Program-made: the position numbers and the translations under genes
In this document: positions 1 to 7,306 of the stretch, in pieces
How the letters are laid out: each line of letters starts with the position of its first letter
How positions within the stretch are numbered: position 1 is the first letter of the stretch
Source: CAYLJO01 sp964383905
Lineage (GTDB): Bacteria > Acidobacteriota > Blastocatellia > Pyrinomonadales > Pyrinomonadaceae
NCBI GenBank assembly: GCA_964383905.1
Contig: CAYLJO010000063.1
Coordinates: 1 to 28,137 of the forward strand
DNA: 28,137 nucleotides
Direction: 5' to 3'
Notes under the pieces: model-generated
Told to the model about the DNA's origin: nothing
What the model saw: the letters and a program-made list of their open reading frames with translations, nothing else
The model's database searches: none

Positions 1-18
1 GAGCACATGGAGTGATAT

Positions 19-237
19 ATGGCAAGAACAACAGACGATTTAGTCAAGATTGTAAGTTTCGGTGGGGGCGTCATTTTTGATGCTTCAAGTAGGACAATAG
101 ATGATCTAGTGAAGATTGTATCCTTTGCTTCTAAATCGGCTCCTCTGGTCATTCTCAGAAACTGCGAGAACAAGCAAACGGATGATCTGGTACGAATCGC
201 TTCATTTGCTAAAGGAAAAGTAATTTTCGAGTTGTAA
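19..237 (+). CDS. Small protein of three helix-strand repeats, function unknown
   Basis: A 72-aa protein that I cannot assign to a named family. Its core motif, (T/I)DDLV(K/R)I(V/A)SF, occurs three times (about residues 5-14, 27-36, 54-63). Each copy is followed by a short hydrophobic strand (VIFDAS, LVILRN, KVIFEL), so the whole chain looks like alpha-beta three times over, as in a very small solenoid. The spacing between copies is 22 and then 27 residues. The three DNA copies differ mostly at silent or conservative positions, which suggests an old duplication kept under selection rather than a fresh tandem repeat. Start: ATG with GGAG six bases upstream. The first 240 bases look clearly AT-richer than the rest of the window, which hints at a different origin. 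There is no signal peptide or membrane segment. A perfect inverted repeat follows 20 bases after the stop. The gene lies at the window edge, so partners upstream cannot be seen. Confidence 0.7.
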   Translation: MARTTDDLVKIVSFGGGVIFDASSRTIDDLVKIVSFASKSAPLVILRNCENKQTDDLVRIASFAKGKVIFEL

Positions 238-257
238 GAGATCAGCACTGACCGCTC

Positions 258-294
258 TTCTGTCCACACTGTATTTATAATAGTGTGGACAGAA
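258..294. repeat. Perfect 13-bp inverted repeat (stem-loop) after the repeat-protein gene
   Basis: The arms TTCTGTCCACACT (258-270) and AGTGTGGACAGAA (282-294) are exact reverse complements around an 11-nt AT-rich loop. No T tract follows on the plus strand, so it is not a textbook intrinsic terminator. It could be a transcript-end hairpin, an operator or a transposon-end relic. No clear flanking target duplication was seen. Confidence 0.75.
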
Positions 295-690
295 TCATGT
301 AGAGATGACTCTGACGCCGAAAGGCGTACGTGCACGCGCCCCTAGGGCAACTTTAATGCAACTTCCCTTATTCAATCCGTGTCAACCGCCGACCCCGCAA
401 GTCGGCTCATGACCGGCCGGACACCCGCCACAGCCACAAGATTTTCTACTACTGAGGGAACCGGGTTGACGGCGGTTGAAGCGGCTTTGAAATGGTAAAT
501 ATCAATAGGCTGGTTTTTTGCTTATCAGGATCTGAACCGAACAAACTCGACCGCCAATCCAGCCCCGGCTAATTCCCGGCTTTCCCCGTGGTAAATTCTT
601 CGCTTCGATTTAGCATCGCCTCGATGATAAGATTCGATTGCTGCCACTCCCCCTAACGCAAGACTGGGAGGACCCGCAGGGGTTATGCAT
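295..690. other. Gene-free stretch before the NTF2-like protein
   Basis: About 390 bases with no convincing gene on either strand. It holds a small GNRA-type hairpin (ACGCC-GAAA-GGCGT near 314-327) and a loose pair of arms, TCAACCGCC near 382 and GGCGGTTGA near 471. The promoter of the following gene should lie here, but no hexamer pair stands out. Confidence 0.4.
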
Positions 691-1734
691 ATGAATAAGA
701 TCAGAAGTGTCACCACGGTAATACTTCTCTTAACCGCACTCCTCAACGCTACGGCGCAAGCGCAACGACAGCGCACCACATCGCCCAACGCTCCCGGCAT
801 CGACTCTCGCTTAACAGGCGTCTATCGTCTCGATCTCGAAAGCAGCGACAGACTGTATTCGGTCGTTTCAGGCGCCTCCAGTAATCTTCCCTTCGGCGAG
901 CAGCAGCGCTTCTTTATTGATTTAACAATTCGCCTTACCCCGCCCGACCAGATTGCTATCGAACGGCGCGGACGTCGCATCGACATCGCCTCTTCGCGCG
1001 CGCCGCGTATTACTTTTGATGCCGATGCCGTCACACGGACGGAGCGGGCCGCCGACGGTCATACGATTCGTACCCGCGCAACGCTCGACGGCGATCAGCT
1101 CATGGTCAGCACCAGTGGCGGCGCTGATGATAAGTTTACCGTCACATTCGAGTCCGTTGATAACGGCCGTCGCCTGCGCGTCACCCGACGCATCTATGCC
1201 GAAGAGCTCAACCAGCCCGTTGTTATTCGAAGTATCTATAACAAGATTTCTGATGTGGCCCAGTGGAACATTTATGGCGAGCCGCAAACTGCGCCGACAA
1301 CTCCCTCCATAATCGCTTCGACAACATTCAGGGCATCAATACCAAAGGCTGAGCGGGACCAAGCTGCCATCTTGCGCACGGCACTGGACGAGTGGATCGC
1401 CGCGACGAATGCGCGCGACATTAAGAAACAGATGACCTTTTATATGCCGACGCTCAGAGCCTACTATCGGACGCGTCATGTGCCGCGCGAAACCGTCCGC
1501 GCCGATAAGGCCCGCGTCTTCGAGCATGCCAACACGATCGACATCCACGCCGACGATCCGGAAATCATCTTTCGTGAGACCGACCATATAGCCATTATGC
1601 GTTTCCGTAAGCGCTATGTCATCGAAGGTGGGCCGCAGAGCCGTCGCGGTGAAGTCGTTCAGGAGCTACGCTGGCAGCAAACGAGCCGGGGTTGGAAAAT
1701 CACGAGCGAGCGCGACGTGCGCGTGATCCGCTAA
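691..1734 (+). CDS. Secreted protein with C-terminal NTF2-like (SnoaL/DUF4440-type) domain
   Basis: A protein of 347 aa counted from the ATG at 691; another in-frame ATG lies two codons earlier at 685. I prefer 691 because GCAGGGG lies eight bases upstream. The N-terminus MNKIRSVTTVILLLTALLNA with a following AQA site is a clear signal peptide, so the protein is exported. The middle (about residues 30-210) is beta-rich and not recognised. The last 125 residues begin AILRTALDEWIAATNARDI and include YMPTLRAYYR and RWQQTSRGWKITSERD, the pattern of NTF2-fold domains found in secreted acidobacterial and proteobacterial proteins, where a helix pair is followed by a curved sheet forming a pocket. 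The role is unknown. The gene stands alone; the next gene is convergent. Confidence 0.75.
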   Translation: MNKIRSVTTVILLLTALLNATAQAQRQRTTSPNAPGIDSRLTGVYRLDLESSDRLYSVVSGASSNLPFGEQQRFFIDLTIRLTPPDQIAIERRGRRIDIASSRAPRITFDADAVTRTERAADGHTIRTRATLDGDQLMVSTSGGADDKFTVTFESVDNGRRLRVTRRIYAEELNQPVVIRSIYNKISDVAQWNIYGEPQTAPTTPSIIASTTFRASIPKAERDQAAILRTALDEWIAATNARDIKKQMTFYMPTLRAYYRTRHVPRETVRADKARVFEHANTIDIHADDPEIIFRETDHIAIMRFRKRYVIEGGPQSRRGEVVQELRWQQTSRGWKITSERDVRVIR

Positions 1735-1775
1735 AGGGTGCCGATCTTGGCGAGAAGGAGCCGGACAGCAGTCTC

Positions 1776-2240
1776 TCAATTTCCCGGACGTGTGATTAGT
1801 CCCGTCAGTTCTACCGGATCAACCAGCTTTTTGAGGTGAGCGTTGAATCCTGCCGCAAGAGCGCGGTCGGGATCGTCATACATATCAAAACCGGTCACGG
1901 CAATCATCGGCACACCCTGATAGGCTGGCACCGCGCGTAATGCTGTGGCTAATTCATACCCGTCCATCCCCGGCATTCCGATGTCGGATAGTACAACGTC
2001 AAAGCGCAGGGCGCGTGCGACGGCAAGCGCGGTAGAGGCCGTGGAGGCCGTGGTCACATGATAGCCTGCGCAGCGGAGAAACATGGCGAGCATTTCTGTT
2101 ACGTCTGGCACATCATCAACAACGAGCGCATGCTGTCTGTGTTGGCTTGTCCGCCGTGCCTCATCCCGTGGCGCAACTTCACTGCATAATAAAGACGAGT
2201 GCTGTGATGAGAAACTCGCGCTGGTTGCTCCCATTCCCAT
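1776..2240 (-). CDS. Single-domain response regulator (CheY-like receiver)
   Basis: A 154-aa protein consisting of a receiver domain after a 35-residue N-terminal extension with no recognised motif. Key residues are visible: acidic pair D42/D43 in VVDDVPD, phosphoacceptor D86 in VVLSDIGMPGMDG, T116 in IAVTGFD and the conserved lysine (K137 or K138) in AHLKKLVDP. No DNA-binding or enzymatic output domain follows, so it should act by phosphorylation-dependent protein contact, like CheY or Spo0F, or as a phosphorelay intermediate. The ending 'FNAHLKKLVDPVELTGLI' is typical of receivers that are C-terminal parts of hybrid kinases in these bacteria. GAGG lies five bases before the ATG. No histidine kinase is adjacent, so the partner is elsewhere. 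It is read in the same direction as prs but 239 bases downstream, probably as a separate unit. Confidence 0.85.
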   Translation of the reverse strand: MGMGATSASFSSQHSSLLCSEVAPRDEARRTSQHRQHALVVDDVPDVTEMLAMFLRCAGYHVTTASTASTALAVARALRFDVVLSDIGMPGMDGYELATALRAVPAYQGVPMIAVTGFDMYDDPDRALAAGFNAHLKKLVDPVELTGLITRPGN

Positions 2241-2479
2241 AGTCCCTCTTGCGGAATCTTCTACCGCATCAACCCCTCTGACCTAAGACATATCCAACTG
2301 TATGCCGCGTTTAACGTAACTTACGATCCTACATTTCCTGTAAGAACCGCACGCATAAAGCATATGCGACCGGGCCTGCTCCTGGTCTTTACAATAGACG
2401 GAAGGTGTCTTGACCTTTTGCACGAAAACGACCGTGAGGCAAATTGGTTAATAGGTGTTTAAGCACCGTCTTTTTCGAT

Positions 2480-3570
2480 TCAGCAAAGGTCACTGAGCGA
2501 TCCTTTGGTGATGAGCTGCCGGATCGCGGCGGCGATCAAGGGCGCGACGGAGACCACTCGCAAGTTGGGCCAGGTCTTATCCCTTAGTGGCACAGTATCG
2601 GTAATCAACACCTCGCGCACGCCTCGGCTAGTTAACTTATCCCGTGCTCCATCAAGGAGTAGTCCGTGTGTCGCGGCAATGGTCATATCGGGGCGCGCGC
2701 CGGCATTGAGCAGCGCCTCGACACTTCTCATAATGGTAACGCCGGTCGAGATCATGTCGTCCACGATCAAGCATGCCCGTCCACGTACGTCGCCGACCAG
2801 GGATATAACCCTGGTCTCGGTGCCGCTTTCACGCCGCTTGTGCAGCACAGCCAATGAAGTGTTCAGCCGCTGCGCGTAGTGGGCAGCCATCCGCACGCGC
2901 CCGGCATCCGGCGACACAATGATAGTTCCTTCAGGTAACCGCTCGCTGAGGACTTCGCAGAGTGTTGGCACTGCGGTTAAGCTATCGACCGGGATGTGAA
3001 AGAAACCTTCAATCTGCTGCGTATGCAAGTCCACCGTCACGACGTGATTAATACCGACAGCCTGCAGGACGCCGGCGACCATACTCGCCGTAATCGGCTG
3101 GCGGCGGCCCTTCCGCCTGTCTGCGCGCGCATAGCCGAAGTAAGGCACAATGGCCGTGATGCGCTCGGCTGAAGCGCGGCGGCAAGCGTCGGCAAATGCT
3201 AACAGCTCTACCAGGTGCTCGTTAACCGGCGGCGAGGTCGGCTGCACGATGAAGACGTCGCGCCGGCGCACAGGTTCACCGAGCCTCACCGATAGTTCCC
3301 CGTCAGGGAACCGCTCGACATCGCACGCGCCGAGCGGCACGCCGAGCTCACCGGCAATTGACGTGGCNNNNNNNNNNNNNNNNNNNNNNNNNNNNNNNNN
3401 NNNNNNNNNNNNNNNNNNNNNNNNNNNNNNNNNNNNNNNNNNNNNNNNNNNNNNNNNNNNNNNNNNNGCTCGACATCGCACGCGCCGAGCGGCACGCCGA
3501 GCTCACCGGCAATTGACGTGGCGAGATCTGGGTTGGCTGTGCCCGTGAATATGATGAAGTCACTTTTCAT
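2480..3570 (-). CDS. prs: Ribose-phosphate pyrophosphokinase (PRPP synthetase), interrupted by an artefactual gap
   Basis: Makes PRPP from ribose 5-phosphate and ATP for nucleotide, histidine, tryptophan and NAD synthesis in the cytoplasm. Signatures seen: FPDGELSVR near the N-terminus, the pyrophosphokinase signature DLHTQQIEGFF, and the PRPP-binding loop LIVDDMISTGVTI. As written, the frame is broken by 100 Ns at 3368-3467. The 55 bases on each side of the gap are identical, and removing one copy plus the Ns (155 bases) leaves one open frame of 312 codons plus stop, the normal family length, reading from MKSDFIIFTGTANPDLATSI straight through. I therefore regard the gene as intact. Start: ATG at 3570 with GGAGGT six bases upstream; the GTG codon just before it is too close to the ribosome site. 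A 69-bp MITE sits in its upstream region. Confidence 0.93.
3313..3522. other. 100-N scaffold gap flanked by an identical 55-bp sequence
   Basis: Bases 3313-3367 and 3468-3522 are the same 55-mer, lying exactly against both ends of the N run (3368-3467). This is what results when two contigs that overlap by one k-mer are scaffolded with a default gap instead of being merged. Collapsing the overlap restores the prs reading frame, so the true gap length is probably negative. Confidence 0.9.
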
Positions 3571-3645
3571 CACGCCACCTCCGATCCCATATGAGCAACC
3601 GTTGTGGCCGGCGGCTAAGTAACTCCGCGTCTTGAATTGACATCA

Positions 3646-3730
3646 CAGTCCCCAGTTGTGTCCTAATTTGAAATTCTTAACTTGATAAATACTGGCTTCT
3701 ATTTTCAAATTAGGACACTACTCAGTCCCC
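3646..3730. mobile_element. 69-bp MITE with 20-bp terminal inverted repeats and 8-bp target duplication
   Basis: The element is 3654-3722. Its ends are inverted repeats of 20 bp with one mismatch; the inner 16 bp (GTGTCCTAATTTGAAA at 3658-3673, complement at 3703-3718) are perfect. It is flanked on both sides by the direct repeat CAGTCCCC (3646-3653 and 3723-3730). The 29-bp centre is AT-rich and codes for nothing. These are the marks of a complete, non-autonomous transposon mobilised by a transposase acting on the same ends. I cannot name the parent family; 8-bp duplications are known from several IS families. It lies between the metallothionein-like gene and prs, 84 bases upstream of the prs start, so it may alter transcription of prs. 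Confidence 0.8.
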
Positions 3731-3842
3731 TTGCCGTTGCTCTCAGTTAGCCCCAACATCTCCCGATTAAGCCGCGGTGTGGCAGGATCTTGATCGCTCC
3801 AACCAGTCATCAGGACCTCATCGGTCCCCCTTCACGCCGTGA

Positions 3843-3995
3843 TCAGCAGCACTCCGGGTGGCCGCAGTGGCACCTGGCATCTATGCCGCCAGCCGCATTC
3901 TCGCAATACTCGCCGCAATAATCAGCCTCCATTGGCGCAGTACACTTACAGGGTGGATGCGCGCACGTCTCTGTCTTCTCTACGTCCTCAGTCAT
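3843..3995 (-). CDS. Metallothionein-like protein (50 aa)
   Basis: A 50-residue protein with nine cysteines (positions 11, 16, 18, 27, 31, 42, 44, 49, 50) and three histidines (13, 43, 46). The segments CAHPPCKC, EADYCGEYCENAA and RCHCGHPECC match the bacterial metallothionein-like pattern (CxxxxCxC, YCxxYCExA, CxCGHxxC) of the SmtA/BmtA type and its relatives. It should bind zinc, cadmium or copper in the cytoplasm through thiolates and histidines. The acidic N-terminus MTEDVEKTET is typical of a short leader. Start: ATG at 3995, with a stop codon three codons upstream in frame; GGGAGGGG lies about 12 bases before the ATG, a little far. It is missed by length-filtered gene callers. The stretch upstream is a decayed hydrolase gene on the same strand, and the MITE lies about 110 bases downstream of its stop. 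Confidence 0.8.
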   Translation of the reverse strand: MTEDVEKTETCAHPPCKCTAPMEADYCGEYCENAAGGIDARCHCGHPECC

Positions 3996-4051
3996 TTTCT
4001 TCTACGCCCCTCCCGTCCAATTTCAATCGACCGATCTTATTTCTCGGCCAT

Positions 4052-4189
4052 CTATATGCTCCTACTACAGCGCCCGTGCTCGAAAAGGACAATACCACCT
4101 GTTCCTGCCGGTATATTCAGCCCACTTTCAAGTATTTCCGGGTTTGCCCGTATTTGAACGTTTCCCTCGCCCCCTGTGCCCTTGCTCAT
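4052..4189 (-). pseudogene. N-terminal stub of a dienelactone-hydrolase-like (alpha/beta hydrolase) gene
   Basis: A 45-codon frame with an excellent ribosome site (AAGGAG five bases before the ATG). The translated piece LNIPAGTGGIVLFEHG matches the first strands and oxyanion-hole turn of alpha/beta hydrolases of the dienelactone hydrolase group, where the sequence normally continues as GSGSSRxSPRNRxVA. Here the frame runs into RCSRSI and a TAG. In the next frame a degraded YRWPRN is still visible before the metallothionein start at 3995. The remaining 150 or more residues, including the nucleophile elbow, are absent. I read this as a truncated, frameshifted gene whose start region survives upstream of the metallothionein gene. 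It could still be translated and act as a leader peptide. Confidence 0.55.
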
Positions 4190-4668
4190 TTTTCTCCTTG
4201 CTGCTCCTGCAAGCGACTATCGCTTTATCACATTTTCCTCCTCGTGGTCGACTTTGTCACCCCAGGGATAAATCTGCATACGTTCTCATGCCTGGCTGAT
4301 CGCCGGGACCATGATGGGCGCACATGAGTGGCTGGGTCGCGTCTCCGCGCGGCTTCTGTGTAGAATGTAGAAACCGGGCACGAAGTGCGACAACCGAAGT
4401 TTGGTAGAATGACTTACCTTTGGCGGCGCTGCCGCTTAGCTGTGCGGAAAGCCTCCGGCTTTCCGGGCCCCGTACGGCCATTCCCTGCGAGGCCGCGCCT
4501 CGCCAGCGGGCAGACGCCAGCTCAACAGTCAGGCCGCGCCGCCGGGTACCAAATTATGATTGCCGCACTCCCGGGCACGAAGGCGCCGTACGTACCTTCG
4601 CCGTGCTGCTAATTTCGCCACGGCCGACGGCCTTCTGGGTGGGTGATGGTCAAGGCCTTGCTGACAGA
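4190..4668. other. Gene-free stretch before the acyl-ligase fusion, with hairpin
   Basis: About 480 bases. The reading frame of the downstream ligase is open from 4420, but the translation before 4669 (arginine- and proline-rich) bears no resemblance to the family and I do not treat it as coding. A hairpin with 9-bp stem and 3-nt loop lies at 4445-4465 (arm CGGAAAGCC). Two TAGAAT hexamers (near 4361 and 4405) could be -10 elements for the ligase, but no matching -35 is convincing. From about 3960 to 4260 the plus strand is strikingly pyrimidine-rich. Confidence 0.4.
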
Positions 4669-7218
4669 ATGATGCGTCAAACCCTTCTCACATTTCTCGA
4701 CGATTGTGCTCGCAGAAGCGCGGAGACCGCGTTGCTGCACCGGCGCGGACTGCGCGTTTCGCGCTGGTCGTACGCCCGAGTTGCGGCGACAGCTTTCCAA
4801 TTCGCCCGCGAGCTCGAAGCTCGGGGGATCAATAAGGCTGACCGTGTGCTGTTCCGGGCCGAGAACAGTCCCGAATGGGTGGCCGCCTTTTTCGGATGCC
4901 TCCTGCGTGGCGCGATCGTCGTGCCCCTGGATGCGCAGAGCGCGCCAGACTTCGTCGCGCAAGTCCAGCGGCAGGTCCAGGCGCGGCTTCTCCTCTACAG
5001 CCTGGGTGAAAGCCACGGCCTTGATGATAAGCTCCCGGGCCTACGGCTTGATGACCTGAGCCAAGCAATCTCACGGCACTCGACCGAGGCCCCTGCGGTC
5101 AAAGGCATAACTGGGGATGATGTGGTCGAGATCATCTACACCTCCGGCACCACCGCCGAGCCCAAAGGCGTCATCCTGACGCACCGTAATCTATTGGCGA
5201 ACCTCTCACCGCTCGAGCAAGAGATGCGAAAATATCTTAAGTGGGAGCGGCTCGTTCACCCCGTCCGCCTCCTGAACCTCGTTCCCCTCAGCCACGTTTT
5301 CGGGCAGTTTATGGGCATCTTCGTGCCCCAGCTACTCGGCGGAGAGCTCTTTTTCCAGGAGTCCTTGAATCCGTCGGAGATCATCAGCACAGCCCGGCGC
5401 GAGCGCATCTCCGTCATCGTTGCAGTCCCGCGCTTGCTCGACGGGCTCCGGCAGAAGCTCGAGCGAGACTGGACCACGCGAGGTCAGGTGGGACGAAGAA
5501 ATCAGGCCTTGGCTTCCGCCGAGGGCTGGCATTTCCTCAGACGGTGGTGGGCTTTCCGTGATGTCCATCGCCAGTTCGGCTGGAAGTTCTGGGCGTTTGT
5601 CTCGGGCGGCGCAACCCTCGCCCCGGAAACCGAAACATTCTGGCAAAGGCTCGGCTTCGTCGTTGTGCAAGGATATGGCATGACGGAGAGTGCTTCGCTT
5701 ATCAGCGTCAATCATCCGTTCAGGAAGAGCCGTGGCTCGATCGGCAAAACGCTGCCCGGCCAGGAAGTGAGGCTTGATGAAAGCGGGGAGATCATGGTAC
5801 GCGGTGAGAATGTTTCACCCGGCTACTGGAGCGACAACGGCCAACTTCTAAGAAACAAAGAAGGCTGGCTGCACACAGGCGACATCGGCGAAATGGACGA
5901 GGCCGGTAACCTCTATTTCAAAGGCCGCAGGAAAGATGTGATCGTCACGGCGGCGGGCCTCAATATCTATCCCGAAGACGTTGAAGCGGCGCTGAACCGG
6001 CAGCCCGAAGTGCGGACGAGCGTCGTTGTCGGCATCGAAGGCGCGCGCGGGCCTGAGCCGCTCGCAGTGTTGATCTTGCACGATCGCCAAACGGACCCGC
6101 AGGCGGCGATCGGGCGAGCCAACAAGATGCTGGCCCAGCATCAGCAGGTTCGTCGATGGTATGTTTGGCCGGAGAGCGATTTCCCGCGAACAGTGACGCA
6201 GAAGGTGCGTAAGCGTGAGGTCACGGAGGCGGTCAAAGACTATCTGGCAGGCAGCCCTATGCGTGAGGAGCAGCCAACCGCACTCACACAGATGATTGCG
6301 CATATCAGCAACATGTCCCCCTCGCGGCTTGATCGAGGCGCAAATCTGACAACGGACCTGAAGCTTGACTCGCTCGGCCGGGTCGAGCTCTTAAGCGCGC
6401 TTGAGGATCATTACCAGGTCGACATTGACGAAGCCGCCTTCACCAGTGCGACCACGCTCGGCGACATTGAGAAGATGATCCACGAAGGCGGAGGCCGTGG
6501 CGCGCCACAGTACCCTTACCCCCGATGGGCGCAGCGCTTTCCGTTGACATGGATTCGCCAACTCTTCTACCACCTGGTGACCGTGCCGCTCACGAGCCTG
6601 ATGTGCTGGATGTGGGTTGGTGCCAGTGAGCACCTCGACGGAGTTGATGGGCCGGTATTGTTCGTCTCTAACCACATTACGATGTTGGATCATGCGCTGA
6701 TTATGCGGGCGCTTCCCGGCCGTTTCAGGAGGCGGCTGGCGATTGCGATGGAGGGCGAAAGGTTGCGCGCCTGGCGTCATCCCCCCGACGGGACTAACCG
6801 GTTAATGAGACTGTTCTGGCTTGTCCCCTATGCGCTGGTGGTCTCCTTCTTCCACGTCTTTCCGCTACCGAAAAAGAGTGGCTTTCGACGGAGTTTTGCC
6901 TTTGCCGGAGAATTGATGGATCGCGGCCATAGCATTCTCGTCTTCCCTGAAGGTGAACGTACGGAAGACGGGCAGATGCATCCCTTCATGGCGGGCAGTG
7001 GACTGCTGGCGAAGAATCTGAATGCGCCGGTTGTCCCCCTCAGAATTGACGGCCTCTTTGAGCTCAAGCGGCGAAGGAAACGGTTCGCGCCGTTTAGTAA
7101 AGTATCGGTGACGTTCGGCCGGCCTGTCAGATTCACCGGCCACGAGGAACCCACGCAAATCACGAGGGAATTGGAGAGATGTGTCGCGACTCTGGTGGCA
7201 GAAAAAAATTGGCTTTGA
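4669..7218 (+). CDS. Fusion protein: acyl-CoA/acyl-ACP ligase + acyl carrier protein + PlsC acyltransferase
   Basis: 849 aa with three domains. (1) Adenylate-forming ligase, about 1-525: P-loop TSGTTAEPKG from residue 158, GYGMTES at 335, HTGD ending at D405, RRKDVIVTAAGLNIYPED and the catalytic lysine K512 in PRTVTQK. (2) Acyl carrier protein, about 540-620: LKLDSLGRVELL with S568 as phosphopantetheine site. (3) Lysophospholipid acyltransferase, about 640-849: SNHITMLD (H669, D674, the HX4D motif) and VFPEGERTEDG from 758. The likely job is to activate a free fatty acid, hold it on the built-in ACP and pass it to a lysophospholipid or related acceptor at the inner membrane face. This parallels E. 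coli Aas, which has ligase and acyltransferase in the other order and no internal ACP. The start at 4669 (ATGATG) is chosen from homology; the ribosome site is weak. It is separated from the permease by 88 bases. Confidence 0.9.
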   Translation: MMRQTLLTFLDDCARRSAETALLHRRGLRVSRWSYARVAATAFQFARELEARGINKADRVLFRAENSPEWVAAFFGCLLRGAIVVPLDAQSAPDFVAQVQRQVQARLLLYSLGESHGLDDKLPGLRLDDLSQAISRHSTEAPAVKGITGDDVVEIIYTSGTTAEPKGVILTHRNLLANLSPLEQEMRKYLKWERLVHPVRLLNLVPLSHVFGQFMGIFVPQLLGGELFFQESLNPSEIISTARRERISVIVAVPRLLDGLRQKLERDWTTRGQVGRRNQALASAEGWHFLRRWWAFRDVHRQFGWKFWAFVSGGATLAPETETFWQRLGFVVVQGYGMTESASLISVNHPFRKSRGSIGKTLPGQEVRLDESGEIMVRGENVSPGYWSDNGQLLRNKEGWLHTGDIGEMDEAGNLYFKGRRKDVIVTAAGLNIYPEDVEAALNRQPEVRTSVVVGIEGARGPEPLAVLILHDRQTDPQAAIGRANKMLAQHQQVRRWYVWPESDFPRTVTQKVRKREVTEAVKDYLAGSPMREEQPTALTQMIAHISNMSPSRLDRGANLTTDLKLDSLGRVELLSALEDHYQVDIDEAAFTSATTLGDIEKMIHEGGGRGAPQYPYPRWAQRFPLTWIRQLFYHLVTVPLTSLMCWMWVGASEHLDGVDGPVLFVSNHITMLDHALIMRALPGRFRRRLAIAMEGERLRAWRHPPDGTNRLMRLFWLVPYALVVSFFHVFPLPKKSGFRRSFAFAGELMDRGHSILVFPEGERTEDGQMHPFMAGSGLLAKNLNAPVVPLRIDGLFELKRRRKRFAPFSKVSVTFGRPVRFTGHEEPTQITRELERCVATLVAEKNWL

Positions 7219-7306
7219 GTTTCATGGGGTACCACGTAAGATAGCCGCCCAGGATATTTTGTGCCAACGCTCTTCAAAGATACAAAAGCCATAAGGAAAT
7301 AATTAT

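Noticed and set aside
3719..3811. 29-codon minus-strand frame downstream of the metallothionein-like gene, ending at the MITE edge
   Set aside because: Its stop codon is made by the MITE end and no homology is recognised; it may be a former longer frame, but there is no support for a gene.
3839..4327. 162-codon plus-strand open frame
   Set aside because: Composition is Ser/Pro/Leu/Cys-rich from pyrimidine-rich DNA, with no family resemblance, and it is antisense to the metallothionein-like gene and hydrolase stub, which do look real.
4420..4668. 83-codon N-terminal extension of the ligase-ACP-PlsC frame
   Set aside because: Open frame only; arginine/proline-rich, includes a hairpin, and lies before the natural family start at 4669.
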